The notes under the pieces: model-generated
Database searches by the model: none
What the model was told of the DNA's origin: nothing
The model's input: the letters and a program-made list of their open reading frames with translations, nothing else
Program-made: the position numbers and the translations under genes
Shown here: one piece after another, positions 8,961 to 18,600 of the stretch
How the letters are laid out: every line of letters begins with the position of its first letter
Position numbering within the stretch: the first letter of the stretch is position 1
NCBI GenBank assembly: GCA_963822595.1
Contig: CAWGIG010000005.1
Location: forward strand, 474,331 to 538,330
Source of the DNA: CAVRUH01 sp963822595
GTDB taxonomy: Bacteria; Chlamydiota; Chlamydiia; Chlamydiales; Waddliaceae
Direction: 5' to 3'
DNA: 64,000 nt

Positions 8961-11362
8961 ATGTTTCCAACAGATCTTCCGGAAGTCACTATTGATCGTT
9001 TGATGCTTGGCATTTTTGCAAATATCCCAGTCGAACAAGATCAATTAGAGGATGCAAGGTTGTCTTTTTCGGTAATATTTGTGTTGAAAACGAGTGGATC
9101 GAACAACAGACTTGGTCCACCTTAGAGACAAAGAGGGTGCCCTTTTTAGAATTGTTTGATAAGCCTCCAGTTCAACTAGCTGCATTTTTTCATGGGTTAA
9201 TCGTCGCAGAGTCTCAAGTTTTTGGGATGTGGGCCGAAAATGCATGTGAAAAAGATATAAGTGAAATCCTCATTGAATTTCTCAGGCACGAACCTGAAAG
9301 TTTTTTGAAAGCGATGGCGCAGCTTAATCATGCAAGGATTGGGAAAGTGATGGAAGAAATCAAGCGGACTTACTTCTTGGACTTTTATTCTTTAGTTTTA
9401 AAAAGTTTGCTTTGTCCTTTTGGAGTAGACAATTACAGTAAAATAATTCTAAATCTATTCCCTCCAGACATGCGTTATTCCATTGCCATAGCGTCTGTAG
9501 CATTCCCTAATTACGCTCATAGCGCCATAAGTCTTTTTGATGACACCAAAGATTTAAAAGGGATATTTAATGAAAGGCTTCGAATCTCTTTAAATATGCA
9601 CCTCCGTAATAGCTGTTTAGCTAAATGTTTATGTAAGCTTTTGCCATATTGTTTAGAGGAACACCAAACCGACCTTTTCTACAAAGCGGGCTCTGAAGCA
9701 TTTGTATTAGCTATCAAACATATTAGTAAAAGTTCAACTTATACAAAGGAAATGCGCAGCCAATTATTAAATGCACTGAATTGGGATAAGATGTATGGGA
9801 TGGGTCAAGAAAAAGTTGAGTTTGAAGTTCAAATTGTAGCTGCGCTTGCTAGCCTCGCCGGATCACAAGCAGAATTAAATACCGTATTGGCATGGTATGC
9901 TGAAAAACATTATGATCCTTTAGATTTTCCGATTTTTCTCGCTGAATGCGCCCAATATCGTCTAAACAATCTTCTTGCCTATCTGATTCTTCCACTCACT
10001 GAAGAGGGTTGGATGTTAATTCCAATAGATGAGGATTTAATAAGCATTCTTCATTGCATTTCAAATGTCTCTGACGAGATTTTACTTCCGCTCGTTAATA
10101 ATTGTTCACCCGGATTAATCGACTATTTTCTTGCAAACAAGTTGCCCTTAATTGCCACATTTGAAGATGAGGATGGTTCGGTCATAAACATCTCAATGTT
10201 TGAATTGTTAAAAACTCTAGAAGAAGATCCTTTACATCCTCTCTCATTCTTTCTGAAAAGAATTCCTAGGATATTGTTAATCCTTGCAATGAGACATTCC
10301 GAAACACTAAAACCTCTTGCCTCATGTTATCGACTTCTTTCAGCATCTACAATGCGAAGGATCGAGCCATACATCCCCGAAGTGATGCTCCAATCCCCCG
10401 TGATGCTACCATTTGTTCGGGATATTCGAAGCTCGATGCTGGAAAAGATGGAACCTCGAGAGTTTCAAAGTATCCGTGATACAACAAAACTGATCGCGGT
10501 ACAAGCTTTGGGAAGAATAGAGCAAGCAAGAAAAGAGCTTGAAGAAGAATTAAAATTGGAGCAACCAGATCGAAAAAAGCTCATTTCTCAAACGGATAAT
10601 TATCTACGTGCGCTTAACGAGGAAGGGGATTTCGACCCTGGGATGCGTTTAGTCCTTTGTAGAAAGAGGGAGCGTCATGAAATAGATGATGCCGATGCAG
10701 CTTTGCTTTCAATTTTTGAAAAGGTTATTACGTATAAACAAGGACAGCTTTCCCCAAACGAACCTGTGGTAATCGCGAAAAAGCTGATTCATGCCGAAGA
10801 CCCTACTGTTGACTGTCTATCTGAATATATTTTTAATATGATCCCTAAAGAAGACTTTGCACTTTTGAATCAAGTCGGTATACAGAGCGACAGTGATCTT
10901 CGGATCCTCGGGATTGATCCGGACACTCAAGCAGTCATCGAAGAATATAGAGAACAGCTAGCTGCCGGAATTCATGATGCAAAAATACGTCATGAGGTTC
11001 TTGCGTTGTGGCGTACTCTTCATCTCTTGCCTATGGAAGGGCGAATAGCCAAAGTAAAGTTAATTGCAAATGCCCTCAGGCAACCAGGAAACCCTCCTTT
11101 GCCAAAGTGCCATTCCGGCATGTCACTCTTGATTCCATCTTGTCAATGGATTGAAAAGGGTTCTTGGGAATCAGCGGTGCTGTGGGTTGTTAACGCCTTT
11201 GCGCCGAAGCTTTGGAATAAGTATAAGTCTCAAAACAATCTCGTGCAAGTGTGGGAAAAGCTGGAAGGGAAAACCCTTTGCACGCTAGGTATAACAGACC
11301 CCGAAGCCCTACTGGACCTTAACAGCCTTCAATCCAAACGCCACAAAGGATCTCTGGAGTGA
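8961..11362 (+). pseudogene. Large unknown gene split by a 1-base deletion in a T run
   Basis: A strong start (AGGAGAACTT then ATG at 8961) opens a frame MFPTDLPEVTIDRLMLG... that stops near 9125. The 741-residue frame that follows has only a weak GTG at 9137. Both frames overlap around a T5 run at 9065-9069. Restoring one T joins them as LEDARLSF-FGNICVENEWIEQQTW without a break, giving about 800 residues. The product is alpha-helical throughout, has no signal peptide, and is not a family I recognise; the late segment (10700-11360) contains small helix-hairpin-like stretches. It could be a true pseudogene, a slippage-controlled gene or a sequencing error. A hairpin with 9-base units begins at its stop codon. 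Confidence 0.7.
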
Positions 11363-11552
11363 TAGATTGCATAGCCAAAATTAACAGGATAAGCAGGATC
11401 GCAAGCGGCAGGATAAAAAAAGGATAAGAAAAGAAAAAAAAGATTAAGAAAAAAATTATTTATTTTCTTAAAAAATATTTCTTTTCTTATCCTTTTTTAT
11501 CCTGCCGCTTGCGATCCTGCTTATCCTGTTAATTTTGGCTATGCAATCTATC
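11361..11552. repeat. Hairpin with AGGAT 9-base units after the 3' end
   Basis: A near-perfect inverted repeat with arms of about 80 bases starting GATTGCATAGCCAAAATTAA and containing AACAGGATA-AGCAGGATC-GCAAGCGGC units, with an A/T-rich loop. It fills the gap between two convergent genes, so it can act as a bidirectional terminator. The same unit core occurs in the repeat at 61049-61229 after phoH. Confidence 0.85.
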
Positions 11553-11554
11553 TA

Positions 11555-14497
11555 TTAAACCTGTTCGATTTTGAGTGTCGGCTCACCTTTGCTTGCTAGA
11601 ATGCTGTTTTCCTTCTCGAGGAGCGCACTTCCCGCAAAAACTACTGTTGTAGCTGGATTGTAATGCGGCTCGATATGCTTCTTCACTGATTCTACAACGT
11701 CATCTTTCGACAACTTAATCAGCTTTTCTCGCCATGCTTGACGTACTTCTTTCGGTTTTCCTTCTCTGAGCCAAGAGTAGGCAACATACCCACGGCTTCC
11801 CGGTGAAATAGGAGAATCCATATCTTGAAAAATTTCCAATTTTGCCTCTTCAATGTCGGTGTCAGTGAATTTTCCATGAAGGACCTTATTAATCGCCATC
11901 TTAAAAGTGGCAAGAGTCCTGCTAATGTTCGGATCTCGGTAAGCATAAAAAGAAAAAATTCCGGCCGTCGTGCTTTGATTCGCATGACTTCCGTAGGCTC
12001 CTCCTTTTTCTCTTATTTCAGGATGCAATACAAGCGTATCAAAAAGATGGGAAGCGACACTCAAAGAGGGACTATCCGAATGCACGTAGGGTACGGTCTC
12101 GAAAGCTTTACAGGTAAATGCAACCGGTGAGGCGATGACTCGTCCCTGATTCGTAACTGGCTTAACATCAAAGTTATTTTTCCATGGAGCAAAATCTTTG
12201 CTAGGAAGATCTTTTAGTCCGAAAAATCCGGATTGTTTGATCTCCGCATATTTCTCTCCGTCGCACGTTAATACCAAATGTGCCCCTTTCGCGCAAAGTA
12301 GGCGCTCTTTCAGTGACTGAAACTTCGCTAAAAGAAAATCAGGTTGAAAGTTTTCAGCTATTTGCTTAACTTGTGAAAAATATTTAAGGCCGCCCCAGGA
12401 ATTGGAGATATAACAAGGGACGTTGATTCCGCTCGAAGAAAGGCTCATAGCATATTTTAGGGCATTTTGAACAAGGTTTCCTTGGAGCCCAGCATGATGT
12501 TTCAAAACAACTTCTTTGATGCGTGCAACGTCGCTAAAATCGGCTGTTTTTATCATATCGCTAAGAATTTCAAATAGCTTATCAGTTTTGCGATAAAGCG
12601 CTTTTCCATGAAAGGTCAGCGCGGGGAAGAATACATTTCCGTCTTGCGCCTGTCTGTTCATGGTTGTTGAAACTGACACCCCACCCGTATGTGCCTGAAT
12701 GAATTCCAGATTCTTGCCATAATCTCTTCCACCGCAACCTACTTGTGGAAGCAAAAGAGTAAAAAGTTGGATGTACGACAATTCATCATCTTTGATCTCA
12801 GGAAGAGGAAAGACGATATCCGCATATAGAATTTTATTGGTGAAAGCTTCGTGGTGAAATACTTCTATATTTCCAACTTTTTCAATAGACAAAGCATAGT
12901 TTTTAACTTCTTTAGGAACACTCTCAAGCGTAATTTTTGGTAACAGATCTGAATCAGCATCCTGTTGGAGCTTCTGAAACTCCTCTAGTTCTCGGGCGAG
13001 ACGAATGATTTTTTCTGCATCAACGTTTTTTCCAATTTCTTTCAACTGTTCTTGTTCTTTTTCTCGTTCGACTGCTGCAAGCTCTTTGTTCGGAAGAAGA
13101 GTAACCCTGATAAAATGGGGATTGTTGATATAATATTTATTAATCAGTTCTCCAATAAATTTTGGATTTTCTGTGAATTTTTTTAGAAGAGCGTCGCATA
13201 AGGAGTGCACTTTCAATCCATCTTCGGGAAGTCCGCCGTGCTGCTTCAACAGGGCAGCGCGCATAAATAAGGATAGTCCATAAGGTGAGGAATCGCCGGT
13301 GATTTCACTGCGGTGGAATTCAACCTGATGGATAGCATTTTCGATGAGGTTTTGTGGGGCGCCTTCATTTGCGATCTTCTTCAAGGTGTCGAAGGTTAGT
13401 TTTTCTAGAGGTTCGGCATTTTGCGGTTCGCAGCCTCTGAAATTGATGATGAAAGGGACCTCGCTGATATCAGTATCCATCCATGCTGAGGCCTGTTTGC
13501 AAAGCCCCGATTTCAAATAGGCGAGTTTCAATGGCGCCGCATCTGTTCCCATCAGCACGATGTTCAATATACTTAATGCGAGAAGTTCCTCTTGTTCTAA
13601 AATCGAGCATGTTAACCAACCAAGAGCTATGAGGGTCTGTTCTTTCGGATCTTGCTCTGCACTTATCGGATAGGGGATCTCTTTTCTGATAGCCTGCTTG
13701 AAACGTGGTTGTTTTTTCAAAGGAGGGATCGGCGCCAACTTCTCGATGCCTTTCAATGTATTTTTTTCAATGAAGTCCAGGTGTTTTTCTAGGGGCATAT
13801 TTCCGTAAAAGAAAAAGAGGCAGCGACTGGGGTGGTAGTAAGTTTTGTGAAAATCGAGCAACTTTTGGTAAGTCAGGCCAAGAATTTCATGAGGATTTCC
13901 CCCGGAGTTATGTCCATATGTCAGGTCAGGGAATAAGGCTTCGTATAAAGCCTCCACAAGTCGCGTATCAGGAACGGCAAAGGCTCCTTTCATTTCATTA
14001 AAAACGACACCTTTGAATTCTAGAGGTGACTTTGGATCCTCGGGATTTGAAAACTCTAAGCGGTGTCCTTCTTGGAGGAAACTCAGTTCTTTGAGGTTAG
14101 GTTTAAAGACCGCATCGAGGTAGACTTCCAGCAAGTTATAAAAATCTTCAGGAACTTGCGAGGCTGCAGGATAGCAGGTGAAGTCGGAACCCGTAAGGGC
14201 ATTCATAAATGTATTGAGGCTGCGTCGCGTCATGGCAAAGAAAGGATCTTTGACAGGGTACTTTTCTGAACCGCAGAGGACAGTATGTTCGAGGATATGG
14301 GCTACACCGTCAGAGTTATCGGGGAGGGTTTTGAAAGAAAGGCAAAACACATTTTCGGGATCATCGTTGGCAATATGCATGACTTGCGCCCCTGTAGGGA
14401 GGTGGACAAGTTCTCTCAATTGACAGTTTATTTCCGGCAGATTGACAATCCTTTTTACCTCGAAATCGTGATACTTCTCGCCTATAGTGTTAAACAT
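11555..14497 (-). CDS. M16C zinc metalloprotease (PreP / insulinase-like)
   Basis: A 980-residue pitrilysin-family protease of the presequence-protease type. The inverted zinc motif HxxEH is at residues 67-71 (HILEH), followed by the family segment CGSEKYPVKDPFF; the third ligand is a glutamate in the FKGVVFNEMKGAF helix. The protein has the long M16C layout: an active half, a coiled linker rich in Glu/Lys around 490-530, then an inactive half with GGVS and EKGGAYG. Such enzymes degrade unfolded peptides in the cytoplasm or periplasm; no signal peptide is seen. It diverges from pssA across 71 bases. Confidence 0.93.
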   Translation of the reverse strand: MFNTIGEKYHDFEVKRIVNLPEINCQLRELVHLPTGAQVMHIANDDPENVFCLSFKTLPDNSDGVAHILEHTVLCGSEKYPVKDPFFAMTRRSLNTFMNALTGSDFTCYPAASQVPEDFYNLLEVYLDAVFKPNLKELSFLQEGHRLEFSNPEDPKSPLEFKGVVFNEMKGAFAVPDTRLVEALYEALFPDLTYGHNSGGNPHEILGLTYQKLLDFHKTYYHPSRCLFFFYGNMPLEKHLDFIEKNTLKGIEKLAPIPPLKKQPRFKQAIRKEIPYPISAEQDPKEQTLIALGWLTCSILEQEELLALSILNIVLMGTDAAPLKLAYLKSGLCKQASAWMDTDISEVPFIINFRGCEPQNAEPLEKLTFDTLKKIANEGAPQNLIENAIHQVEFHRSEITGDSSPYGLSLFMRAALLKQHGGLPEDGLKVHSLCDALLKKFTENPKFIGELINKYYINNPHFIRVTLLPNKELAAVEREKEQEQLKEIGKNVDAEKIIRLARELEEFQKLQQDADSDLLPKITLESVPKEVKNYALSIEKVGNIEVFHHEAFTNKILYADIVFPLPEIKDDELSYIQLFTLLLPQVGCGGRDYGKNLEFIQAHTGGVSVSTTMNRQAQDGNVFFPALTFHGKALYRKTDKLFEILSDMIKTADFSDVARIKEVVLKHHAGLQGNLVQNALKYAMSLSSSGINVPCYISNSWGGLKYFSQVKQIAENFQPDFLLAKFQSLKERLLCAKGAHLVLTCDGEKYAEIKQSGFFGLKDLPSKDFAPWKNNFDVKPVTNQGRVIASPVAFTCKAFETVPYVHSDSPSLSVASHLFDTLVLHPEIREKGGAYGSHANQSTTAGIFSFYAYRDPNISRTLATFKMAINKVLHGKFTDTDIEEAKLEIFQDMDSPISPGSRGYVAYSWLREGKPKEVRQAWREKLIKLSKDDVVESVKKHIEPHYNPATTVVFAGSALLEKENSILASKGEPTLKIEQV

Positions 14498-14568
14498 AGT
14501 CCTCTTTATGTTGAAATTTTAATCGAAATGAGTTAATATAGCTCTTTACCCAGTTTAATTACAAGCAT

Positions 14569-15408
14569 ATGAAAAAAAGTAAATTACTTCCTAATGTTAT
14601 CACTGCATTTGCCCTAACCTGCGGATTATTCATTATTTTTAAAACGAATATGATTCCTCCAGGTCAAGTGGATTTCCATTTATTGACATTAACAGCCGGA
14701 TTGATGCTTTTGGCAGCTTTTGCCGATGTATTGGATGGAGCCGTTGCGAGGGTCATGCATGCGGAAAGCGATTTCGGCATTTATTTTGATAGCATGTCGG
14801 ATGCGATTACATTTGGCGTAGCGCCATCAGTGGTAGTCTTGAAAACCTTTTCTGTAGAGCCAGGTACACATTTTTCTTATATGCTGACTTTTGCAGCAAT
14901 GATTTATTCTGTGTCGGGAGTATTGCGACTCGTTCGTTATAATCTGTCGACTCAAAAGGCAAAGTTGGATGTGGAGTTGGCGGCATCCGATAAGAAAAAT
15001 TTCACTGGATTACCTATTCCAGCTGGCGCAGCAGCAGTTATTTCGATGAATTTATTTCTTTTATCTGAGGAATTTGACTTGCTTTTTTCGATAGGTCTTC
15101 AGACGAGGATGTGGATTTTGTTTTTCACATTGATTGTTCTGGGATATTTCATGGTGAGTCGCTGGAAATTCCCGAGTGTTAAGACCTTTCAGATACGGGT
15201 ATCCTCATTTCAGGTAATATTTTTTACAGTATTGGCCGCTGTGTTGATTTTTTACGGCATCTTTAATCATTTTGCTGTCGTATTTTTTGGCATGACCTGG
15301 TCATATATTGTTCTAGCTTGGACATTGTCATTGATTCGGCTCATCTCGGGCAAGCGATCGAAGACCCTCGAAGACTTCGAACCCGAACCCGACGATCTCG
15401 AAGAGTAG
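14569..15408 (+). CDS. pssA: CDP-diacylglycerol-serine O-phosphatidyltransferase
   Basis: A CDP-alcohol phosphatidyltransferase that makes phosphatidylserine from CDP-diacylglycerol and L-serine in the inner membrane, the first step to phosphatidylethanolamine. The complete signature D53-x2-D56-G57-x2-A60-R61-x8-G70-x3-D74-x3-D78 is present, and about seven hydrophobic helices follow the type II PssA layout. The acidic C-terminus (EDFEPEPDDLEE) is cytoplasmic. At 279 residues the length is usual. The ATG at 14569 has only a weak purine run before it. A GTCCAT hairpin follows the stop. Confidence 0.95.
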   Translation: MKKSKLLPNVITAFALTCGLFIIFKTNMIPPGQVDFHLLTLTAGLMLLAAFADVLDGAVARVMHAESDFGIYFDSMSDAITFGVAPSVVVLKTFSVEPGTHFSYMLTFAAMIYSVSGVLRLVRYNLSTQKAKLDVELAASDKKNFTGLPIPAGAAAVISMNLFLLSEEFDLLFSIGLQTRMWILFFTLIVLGYFMVSRWKFPSVKTFQIRVSSFQVIFFTVLAAVLIFYGIFNHFAVVFFGMTWSYIVLAWTLSLIRLISGKRSKTLEDFEPEPDDLEE

Positions 15409-15414
15409 AGCCTG

Positions 15415-15499
15415 CATGGACGTAATGGACGTCATGGACAATTTAAACCACTCCGTCCATGTAGTCCATTACGTCCATGTCGTCCATGTTGTCCATTGC
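15415..15499. repeat. GTCCAT 9-base-period hairpin
   Basis: The left side has ATGGACGTA-ATGGACGTC-ATGGACAAT. The right side has five consecutive 9-mers of the form GTCCATNNN. The two sides pair into one hairpin directly after pssA. Related units occur at 24681-24740, 56962-57010 and 61221-61255. Confidence 0.8.
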
Positions 15500-15556
15500 T
15501 CCTCATATTGAATCATTTCAGAAAAAAGTTTGTTTAGGTCCCAGGAAAACTTCAAT

Positions 15557-15573
15557 ACCGTACTTTATACGGT
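15557..15573. promoter_or_regulatory. LuxR-box-like operator, ACCGTA-N5-TACGGT
   Basis: A perfect palindrome with 6-base arms and spacer CTTTA. It ends 22 bases before a TATAAT (15596-15601), which places its centre near -42 from the predicted start and overlapping a poor -35 region, the position of class II activators. The identical arrangement is found at 32947-32963. A LuxR-type regulator is encoded 7.8 kb downstream. Confidence 0.65.
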
Positions 15574-15595
15574 TTTAATAAAAGTCCCAATTTCT

Positions 15596-15601
15596 TATAA
15601 T
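15596..15601 (+). promoter_or_regulatory. -10 box for the giant GNAT gene at 15633
   Basis: A perfect TATAAT without a recognisable -35, so activation is expected to be needed. The predicted leader is about 26 bases with no clear ribosome binding site. Confidence 0.55.
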
Positions 15602-15632
15602 AGTTCATTTAAATTTAATAATAGATAGTTTT

Positions 15633-18600
15633 ATGTTTAGTGATGTTTTAAATAGATTCCGAGACAAAGAAAATTGCTTAATTTCCTATGAAAGCAAAAG
15701 TAAATGGCAAATTAAAGAATCTAAAATCAAAAATCTTATGGAAGAGGTGGCTAACATCCAAAGGTCAGTAGGATGGGGGGATGGCTACCTTAGTTTAGCG
15801 TCTGAAAGATGTCATGATTGTAGTAATCTCAAAGTGACGGTTCTAGATATAAATACCAGAGAGAGGGTTGCCTATGCCATTGTAGTCCCACAAAATGGGG
15901 TGTGGTACGTTTCTCAATTTGCCGTCATGAAAACCCATCAAAATATGGGTATTGGCAAATGTCTTGCAGGGAGAATTTTTAGAGAAGCGCGCATGCACGC
16001 GATTAACACCGTTTATCTCGAAACCGATCATAACACCGTTGGATATTATAGAAAGTTGGAGACCAATGATAGGATATGCAAAGTAGCCAAAGTTGGCATA
16101 GACAGCTTGAATAGGGAATGGTATAGGATTACCTATTCTCTCGGACACTGGGTTGATTCACTGATCCAAGAAATGGATACGCAAAATAGTGTCGATGATA
16201 AATTTTTCAATAAAATAGACCCCATATGCGGTTATCTGCCTCAAAGTGCTAAAGAGATCCGGCAAGAAGACTTCAAATTGCTCTATGAAAGATTAAAGCA
16301 TCGACCCTCCTGCGGTTTGTTTTTGAAGGAAATTTGCGCTTGGATTAGCCGTAAGGGTAATAATGAAATCACAAAAGTTCTAATAGATTTCGTTTCAAAT
16401 GAACCTAGCCAACAAATAAAAGTTGAATTTGCAACGGCCTGCTCCTTGTCTGATTGGGGAAGTATTCTCATTAGATTTTTACCAGAGTTTGGTATTGAAA
16501 GTGAGCAAGTTCGATTTGAGATTCTCAAAAATATGATCAGGAATGGTCTCTCTTCATTTATGGTATTATATCTCGATTCATTCCAAAAATTTGGCATCAT
16601 TAATCCTGAATATATTATTGAACTGGCGAAATTATCAGCTGAAAGGAACTCGGAGTATTGTGTCCATTTTAGTCAAATGTTAGGAATTGCAGATGAAAAT
16701 GTAGTATTGGCAATCTTAGATCCCTATGCCTTAAAAGACCTTGGTTTCAATATCCAAAACAAAACCGAGGAAGAGCTCATCCCCCTATTTGAAAACGCAG
16801 CAAAAATCAAAGGGCGTGACGCTGCTAGTTATATACCTTTTGCCAAAATCAAGGATCAAGCTGCTTTGATTAGGATTGCACGCAATGCTCTTCGACAAAG
16901 TGCTTTTTGGGTTTCACGGTCTTTCGATCGATTTAAAATCGAAGATGAACAGGTTAGAATTGAGTTATACAAAGAGGCATTTATTTATTGTGACATATTT
17001 TGGATAAAAAGGTTCTGTCAAAGCATAAAATATTTTGAAATTCACGATGAAATGGCTAGGGTTTGCCTTGCGAAGTGGTATATAGGGCAGGGTGTGGATA
17101 TTTCTGAATGGATTAAAGACTTTAATATCAATCAAGAGCAAGACAGAGTCGATATTGCCACGCTGGCTGCTGCCGTTCCAAGTTCTAATTTTTCGGAATT
17201 CGTAGAAGCTTATGAAATCGAACAAGAAGAAGAAAGGAAGAAGTTAGCAGTGATTGCTCTAACAAATTCACCCGCAAATTTCTGCCAGAATTTTAAAAAC
17301 TTCCGAATCATGAATGAATCAGACCGTTTCATGTTTGCAAACCTTGTTCTGGATAGCTCATCCAATGATGTTTTTTTGAAAATAAAAGATTATGAAATTT
17401 TTGATGAGGTACAAAGAATTATACTTGCAAAGAAAGCTTTTGGAAAGGGCCTTACAGGTCAGATGAATACGATTCGAGAATTTAAAATTTCAGTTCCTGA
17501 AGCTCGCTACGAATGTGCAAAGCTCGATGCATCCCACTTTCCAACAAATATGGTTTCAAATTGGCACAAATACAACATCACAAATGAGAAATGGCGTATA
17601 GAAATTGCAAAAATTATTGCTCGACGTGATGGAGGTTCCCTATCGCAATTTATCCCACAATTTTGCATTACAGATCAGAGTGCTCTTGGCGAGATAGCCC
17701 TTTTGGCCGCAGCAAACAATGGATTATACACTTCTTTTTATATCAAAAACTTCAATTTACAAAGCGAACAATTGAGAATACTGGTTGCTCTTGCTGCAGG
17801 AAGTGGAGCCTGCCAATACATAGCAAATTATGAAATTACAGATATGGATTCGCTTTCAAAAATTGCAAAAAATGCTGCAGGATTTCTTGGGTCGGAAATA
17901 ATTGCTTGCATGAGATATTTTAAGTTAGACGCGATCTCAACATATGAAGTATGGAAAATCTATACGAGATATAATGGAGAAATCTCATTATCCTATTTAA
18001 ACCATTTTGATCTGTATTTTAAAAATCCCGAAAAGTTTTTTGAAATAGCCATGATAGGTATTTTGAATGCTCCCATTTCAAGTGACTATTGCAGTTATAA
18101 TTTAGTACAAAGTAAAAATCCTATTCTTAAATTGTTTCCTGCAATTAATAGAGAGGATCAGTTTCCAAAGGCGGTAGAGGAAGTAAAGCAACTGGTTCAT
18201 AATTTCTTTGGAACTCACGACATACTTAACTATTTTGAAAGCGAGCTCCTCACACCACCGGATGCTCATTTTCTTACAGTCACTGTTGGAATGTTAACTA
18301 TGAAGAGGGTTTCGAAGGAAAATACCCAATGGATCGTCGAAAAGGGTTTTATTAAGAGCATTCTCAAATTTCAGGAAGTGAACATGCGATATCATCTCAT
18401 TGACCTGATTACTGATATTGCGTCCACAGAGATTTCAAGACACTTATTTGAAAAGCTTTATTCGGGGGCTCCGCAACATACCCTTTTTCCGATGATGTTA
18501 GCAGTCCTCCTGATCCATCAAAAAGTCGATGACGCTTTGGTCGAGATGATTATTAATCATGCAAAAAAACGAGAGTACAAAGATCCTAAAAATCTTAAAG

